Origin: Gordionus sp. m RMFG-2023
Taxonomy: Eukaryota; Nematomorpha; Gordioida; Chordodea; Parachordodidae
NCBI RefSeq assembly: GCF_954871325.1
Contig: NC_088776.1
Span: 8,625,985-8,689,984 of the forward strand
DNA: 64,000 bases
Direction of reading: 5' to 3'
The position numbers and the translations under genes are program-made. Under the pieces are notes generated by a model. The model was not told where the DNA came from and did no database searches. It saw nothing but the letters and a program-made list of their open reading frames with translations. Positions 59,231 through 64,000 of the stretch are shown here, piece by piece. Position 1 is the stretch's first letter. Each line of letters starts with the position of its first letter.

Positions 59231-61680
59231 GTTAAGTAGGGGTTTAAAGCGATAAAATATTGAAGAGAGGAAAAAAAAGAAGGTCGAGATAGATTTTAAA
59301 TCATTTTGACTGACATTTCGAAGATTAAGCCGGTTAAATCTGAGAAAGACCCATTACAAGTATACAAGTCGTTTTAAAAAAATATTTATTGTTAAGAGCT
59401 GACGACGTGGAGGTAGAATAAATATTATTAGATATAGAAAAATTATTCGGTATTCGCATTTCAATCGAATTTTACGATTAAGAATAGATATATATACAAT
59501 TATTCAATCTCAAATAATAATGAATTTATTAACATTTGTGATTTCGGATATAATATAATTTTCGCAAAAAAAATTTCCTGTAAATTTTTCTTTAATAAAA
59601 TATTTGAAGTGAAAGAAACAATGTTATTGAAAAAAAATGATGGCTAAATTTTTGGGTTTTTTTTAAAAAATTAAATCATATTTTTAAATTTTCTCGTATG
59701 CCCCAATTTTTGTTATAATCTATATTATTGTCTTATATTTTTTTTTCTCTCTCAAAGAAATATTAAAACTCCGATTCTTACTCTCTTTGTTTAGGTTCAA
59801 AAAATTGGGCAAAATAATACCAATTAATCGTATATAACGAAGAAACTTAAAAACAATTAAGGTTAATTAATATATTATATACTTGAACAGGTGGCCCAAT
59901 GCGCGTCCCTTAAATTGCATTCGCCAGCCAGGGTGGGGAATCCTTGCCTGTAAGGGTAAGGCCTACATATCCTATCCGAAGAACAGAAGTAACACTAATA
60001 TATATTTTTTTATACATAAAATTTAGGAATTCTATGAAATATTCAGGGTGGGGAGTATAAAATCTAACCGTAACGACGGCTCAGATAAAAACGATTTATG
60101 ATTCATATTCGATTGTAAGAAATAATTTCGGATCGGTTCGAATCTTTAAAAACTAAGTTCGAACATTTTGACATTCAAACTTATCATAAATAGGTTAAAA
60201 AGCACTTTTCCCTATAAAACATTATTGATTGTGGCCTAGAAGAGGGAATAAATATATTCAAGAACATGAGTGTTTAGCACCGTCAACTAGTAATGTACCA
60301 AAAATATCTAATCTAAAAATTTTTACTAATACTTATCAATCATTAAACTATTTATTAATAATCGTTAAAAGAGTTTGAATAACAAGAGGTTAAACCCGGT
60401 TCATGCACCCTTCTAGAGATTAGGTCCTATATTGGATTCATAAATAAAAATTACCTTAAAAAAAATAAGCTTAATCTTTGCCTATTCACTTCTTTTCTTT
60501 ATGAAAATTCTATTTCTAAAAAAATGATTCAAAAAAATTAAATCTAATTCGGAAGTTTAGAAAATATTGCAGATTATTTTAAAAATTTGGACGATTTTAT
60601 AATTAGTCATTTTCGCGGCGTCTCTATCATTCATTTAAAACGCGCGAAATTATATATGCAGGATTATTGAAGCTTTTACTCTTGCCTAACATACCAATGT
60701 GGCCATCTTATATCAGTGGTGGGGTAGGTTAAAATTTTATATAATAAAATATTGTGTATACTCTGGTTGAAGCCTTGACGCATTGATCACAGAATCCACT
60801 GTGTAAATTGCAATCTATTAAATAAAAAAATATATAAACATATAATATAATTTTTTTTCAAAAGAAAGCTAGAAGCTTATTTTCCCCAATGCATAATTGT
60901 TTAGGCCATCCATAAAAGTAAGTTTCGAAACTTTGATCACATATTTAATTTTTAATCAGCTGATACTAAAAAAATGCAGCTTTTCCTGCAGCGTCAAAAA
61001 ATTAGCAAACACTGTCTAAAATATAGCAGAATATCGTTTTTCGCAATAGAGAAGGTCAATGGTCTTATCCCGATATATATTTTGATAAAATAACGGAGTT
61101 CAAAAAAAACATTATCTGGGAGCTACCATTCCAAAGTCGCCCTACCTAAGATTAGATGCCTTCGCGTGGTTCTATGTCATGGAAAAATCTACTTGCGTAA
61201 CATTTTTATAGCTAATTAATTTTATTGCCAACCATTTATCGCTAATCCCCATCGCAAATACAGTTCAGCGAAATAATCGCTATAGTTTATTTTTTGGAGA
61301 GAAGATAATGAAGCACTTACTAGGATATATTATTATATGTGATAGTCTTTGGTAATAAAAATTTAGCGGAATTCTAAAAAAATTCGATAAAAAGTATTTC
61401 ATCGCATTGACCTGATACGTTTCGCGTATTACTATATTAATCATTTCTTATTTTCTAAAATGACAACTAACATACGAAAAAAATAAGATATTTGATTCTC
61501 AAGATATTTATCAAATTCTACCCTCTTCAATTTTTTTCTTCTCTTATTAAATTTTTTTTTCATAATTATGACATCTGGATCATTAGAGGCTAATTGTTTA
61601 ATTAATTATGAAAATAGGATAGATTCGCCTTTATTTCTTTGTCATAATATTCAATTATATAATACAATAAAACATAAATA
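59231..61680. other. AT-rich DNA, no gene seen
   Basis: A GC-richer patch at 59890-59975 contains CAGGGTGGGGAATCCTTGCC, which looks like a Charlie-type hAT end. CAGGGTGGGGA occurs again at 60049. No paired end was located. Confidence 0.4.
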
Positions 61681-61699
61681 AATTACACGCATTACCTGC

Positions 61700-61830
61700 A
61701 TTCGCAGGTGCGATTCGCAGGGACGTATATAAAAAATTTTGTATACGTCGCCGCGAATTCGTGCTAACTGGAAGGGTTATAGTGCAGACAAATTGAGCGT
61801 TGGCGTCTTGCCGTGAGGCGGGATTTTCAA
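61700..61830. repeat. Composite fold-back remnant
   Basis: GGGACGTATATAAAAAATTT and TGTATACGTCGCCGCGAATT form a hairpin, and the CGCCGCGAAT part matches the element at 617-715. It abuts TATAGTGCAGACAAATTGAG, which resembles the terminus of the 19062-19286 element. Confidence 0.5.
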
Positions 61831-62120
61831 TTTTACAAAAAATGGATTATTTAAGGAACAAACAAATAATGTTAACTTAAAAATTTAAAAAGGGGAAAAA
61901 AAAATAAGGGAGACGTTCGAAATATAATATTAAAATAAATTTATTATCCTAGGTATGTAATGAAACTTGATTCAACACCAACTCAGTTCTTTAGCTATAC
62001 TCGCATGTAAAGGTTAAGTTTCACATACATTCATAGAATATTATTATGATTAATTGTCGATTTAAAATTTTAATAAAGTATTTTTAAAAAAAAATTATTC
62101 CGCGTTTTATTTAAATGCTT

Positions 62121-62347
62121 TCTAACGCTGCATTTTTGGTAAGAGCGGTTCGTTCAAGCGATGCAAAATTAATCGCTAGCGAAATCACAGCTGATTCGGC
62201 ACAGTTATAATAATTTAATACACGTAAACAGCTAGCGCGATCTTTTCGTTCAGTATTTATAAATTGTTATAGCTTGCTTTTGCAGATTACGCAGCTATTA
62301 ATATCGCATCGCTTGAGAAAATCGCGTTTACTATAAATGCAGCCTAA
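62121..62347. mobile_element. Family-3 fold-back MITE, copy 3
   Basis: CTAACGCTGCATTTTTGGTA, then TTCAAGCGATGC on the left, mirrored by GCATCGCTTGAG, then GTTTACTATAAATGCAGCC on the right. TAACGC just outside both ends may be part of a target duplication. Confidence 0.7.
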
Positions 62348-64000
62348 CGCCAAATGGAAATGATACCATTTGAAATGTGTTATTCGAGTTTAAAACGCTT
62401 TACTTATTCTCTTATTAATTATACTATTAATAAGAGAATAAGTAAGATATTTTTTTTAACGAGTGTCTTGATCAATTAAATATTTATGATAAAAAAAAGA
62501 TAATAATTATATGGGGAGTTTGCTTGCGTTTTAAAAGGAGTTCCTTTCAGTTATTATCCCATATATTTATTATAGTTTATCTTATATTTTAATTTTATAT
62601 TTAAAAAAATTAACCTATATTTTACTTTTTTTTCCTATTATTAGAGAGAATAATTATCAATTAAAGTTTAATTTGTTTTAAATAGATATTTATTACGTAA
62701 ATCTAGAGTAGTACCAGAGTGTTCCAGAGTTTGAGAGTCTAATAATGAAGATAGCAAATCAAAAATTGAGCGTTGCAAAATTTAGCTTACAATTGGATAT
62801 TTTTTTATCGTCTGCTTGTTGCATTTAATAAAAATTATCCATATTTTAGGGTAATAGGTGTATAAAACATAATATATTTAATACACTGAATAAATTAGAA
62901 TCGCATATTTAGTTATTTTTATGACTAACGATATGTTCAATTTTTCGAATGTTGGAGCGCTATGGTATGGACTTAGCTTAAGGTCAAAATTATAGGTGCT
63001 ATTACTTTTTAAAGCTATTTTTTTTTTCAAAGTCAGACCTATGTTTCTTTGATGGGTTAAACTCAAAAAAATGCTATCTCACAAAAAATAAACTATTCGC
63101 ACATCTAACTCGATGGTCAATCACGTTAATAGTAAACAAGATTCACTTTCATAGATGCGCAATATACAAAAGCAAGTAAATAATATATGGCTTAGCGAAT
63201 GAGATCGGAAAATCTTGTTAGGAGGCGATCCGCTAAAATGAGACTTAAGTCTCGAGAAGGGAGCAGAATGCGAACGAGGTTTTTTTTAAAAAAAATACAA
63301 CTCTTCCAAAAAATTTTTTTATAATTTCGTACCTGCTCAGCAAACAAACTTTTAAAATAATTTTTTTTTAAAAAAAGCAAACAAACAAAAAAATGTAAAG
63401 TAAAATGAATAGGAGGATTAACTAAATATTATATTTGTGCCAAAGTGATAAGATAGGAATATTTGTTTTAATAAAAAAAAAATTTGTAATTTAATCTTAT
63501 GTTTAAATGCATTCATTTAAAAAGAGTTTATTTTTTTAAAAAAAAAACAACATTTAAATACCTTTGAATGCTCAAGGGATATAAAGAAAATGTGTTTGGG
63601 AATTATCAATTTTATTGCATAGTAAAATTAACTCAAGATCACAGATTAATTTAGTAAAATTAAATTTATGCGAAATCACACCTTTTGTAAGAGTCCAAAT
63701 TTCTCACTTTTTAAAAGAGAGCTCAGCTCGTATAATTTGAATTTGAAAAAACAAATATTTATTAAGTGAGCTTAAAAGATTACGAAATATTTATTATTTA
63801 GTATATTTGCATAATATCTTACCTTTTTTTTAAAAAAAATAGGAAGAAATCGCTTCAAAATAAGTTTTATTTTTCGATATAATTTAAAGTGCTAAGAATT
63901 TACTTTCGAATCTACATAAAAATAATTATTTTTGTTAAATGAGGCAAAATATAGCAGGACATCTATAATTTTTTTTAAAATTTTTTAATTAAATCAATAT
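62348..64000. other. AT-rich DNA to the end of the window
   Basis: No coding or repeat signal that I can support. Upstream exons of the minus-strand gene would be expected at or beyond this end. Confidence 0.4.

Noticed and set aside
59885-59960. Possible exon with GTAAGG donor
   Set aside because: The patch matches a hAT terminus better than a coding exon, and its open frames are very short.
62878-63380. Two 62-codon minus-strand frames near the window end
   Set aside because: Considered as upstream exons of the minus-strand gene, but no acceptor/donor pair gives the needed phase and the composition is background-like.

Overview
The window is very AT-rich, intron-rich eukaryotic DNA that uses the standard genetic code. 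It most likely comes from an invertebrate animal. One host gene fills its middle: an ortholog of neuropathy target esterase (PNPLA6/PNPLA7; Drosophila swiss cheese), on the + strand from about 9354 to 45175. I assembled 35 exons by hand from conserved blocks and GT/AG boundaries. All phases agree, the exons sum to 5331 nt, and they encode about 1776 residues. That is several hundred more than the vertebrate and fly proteins (roughly 1300-1430), because of long inserts in the linker, inside the second cyclic-nucleotide-binding-like domain and at the C-terminus. The phylum cannot be named from this window.

Layout. 1-9353: mostly featureless AT-rich DNA with an AAAG microsatellite, a small fold-back element, a nested pair of hAT-type MITEs (about 4.9-5.3 kb), a tRNA-derived SINE (about 8.0-8.3 kb) and unidentified ORF blocks. 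9354-11475: the 5' third of the esterase gene, with several introns of only 44-48 bp, encoding a membrane anchor and the first regulatory domain. 12949-45175: the rest of the gene. Its larger introns are loaded with transposons: two related hAT elements (one keeps most of a transposase), a pogo-type element with 0.8-kb inverted arms, inverted copies of a zinc-knuckle gag-like fossil, and many palindromic MITEs. 45176-64000: intergenic DNA plus the 3' end of a second, minus-strand gene. That gene is visible as two strong alternative last exons (51813-51946 and 54110-54213), each encoding a transmembrane helix followed by a cysteine-rich juxtamembrane stretch.

How the parts relate. The esterase gene encodes an ER-anchored lysophospholipase/phospholipase B: three cNMP-binding-like domains followed by a patatin core with GGGGAR, GTSIG and DGGY motifs. 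The dominant repeat is a palindromic MITE family beginning TAGTGTTGTT and ending AACAACACTA. It makes 8-bp target duplications, which places it with the hAT superfamily; copies sit inside other copies, inside a SINE, and act as hosts for other transposons. At least five other fold-back families were seen. No rRNA, intact tRNA or CRISPR array was seen.
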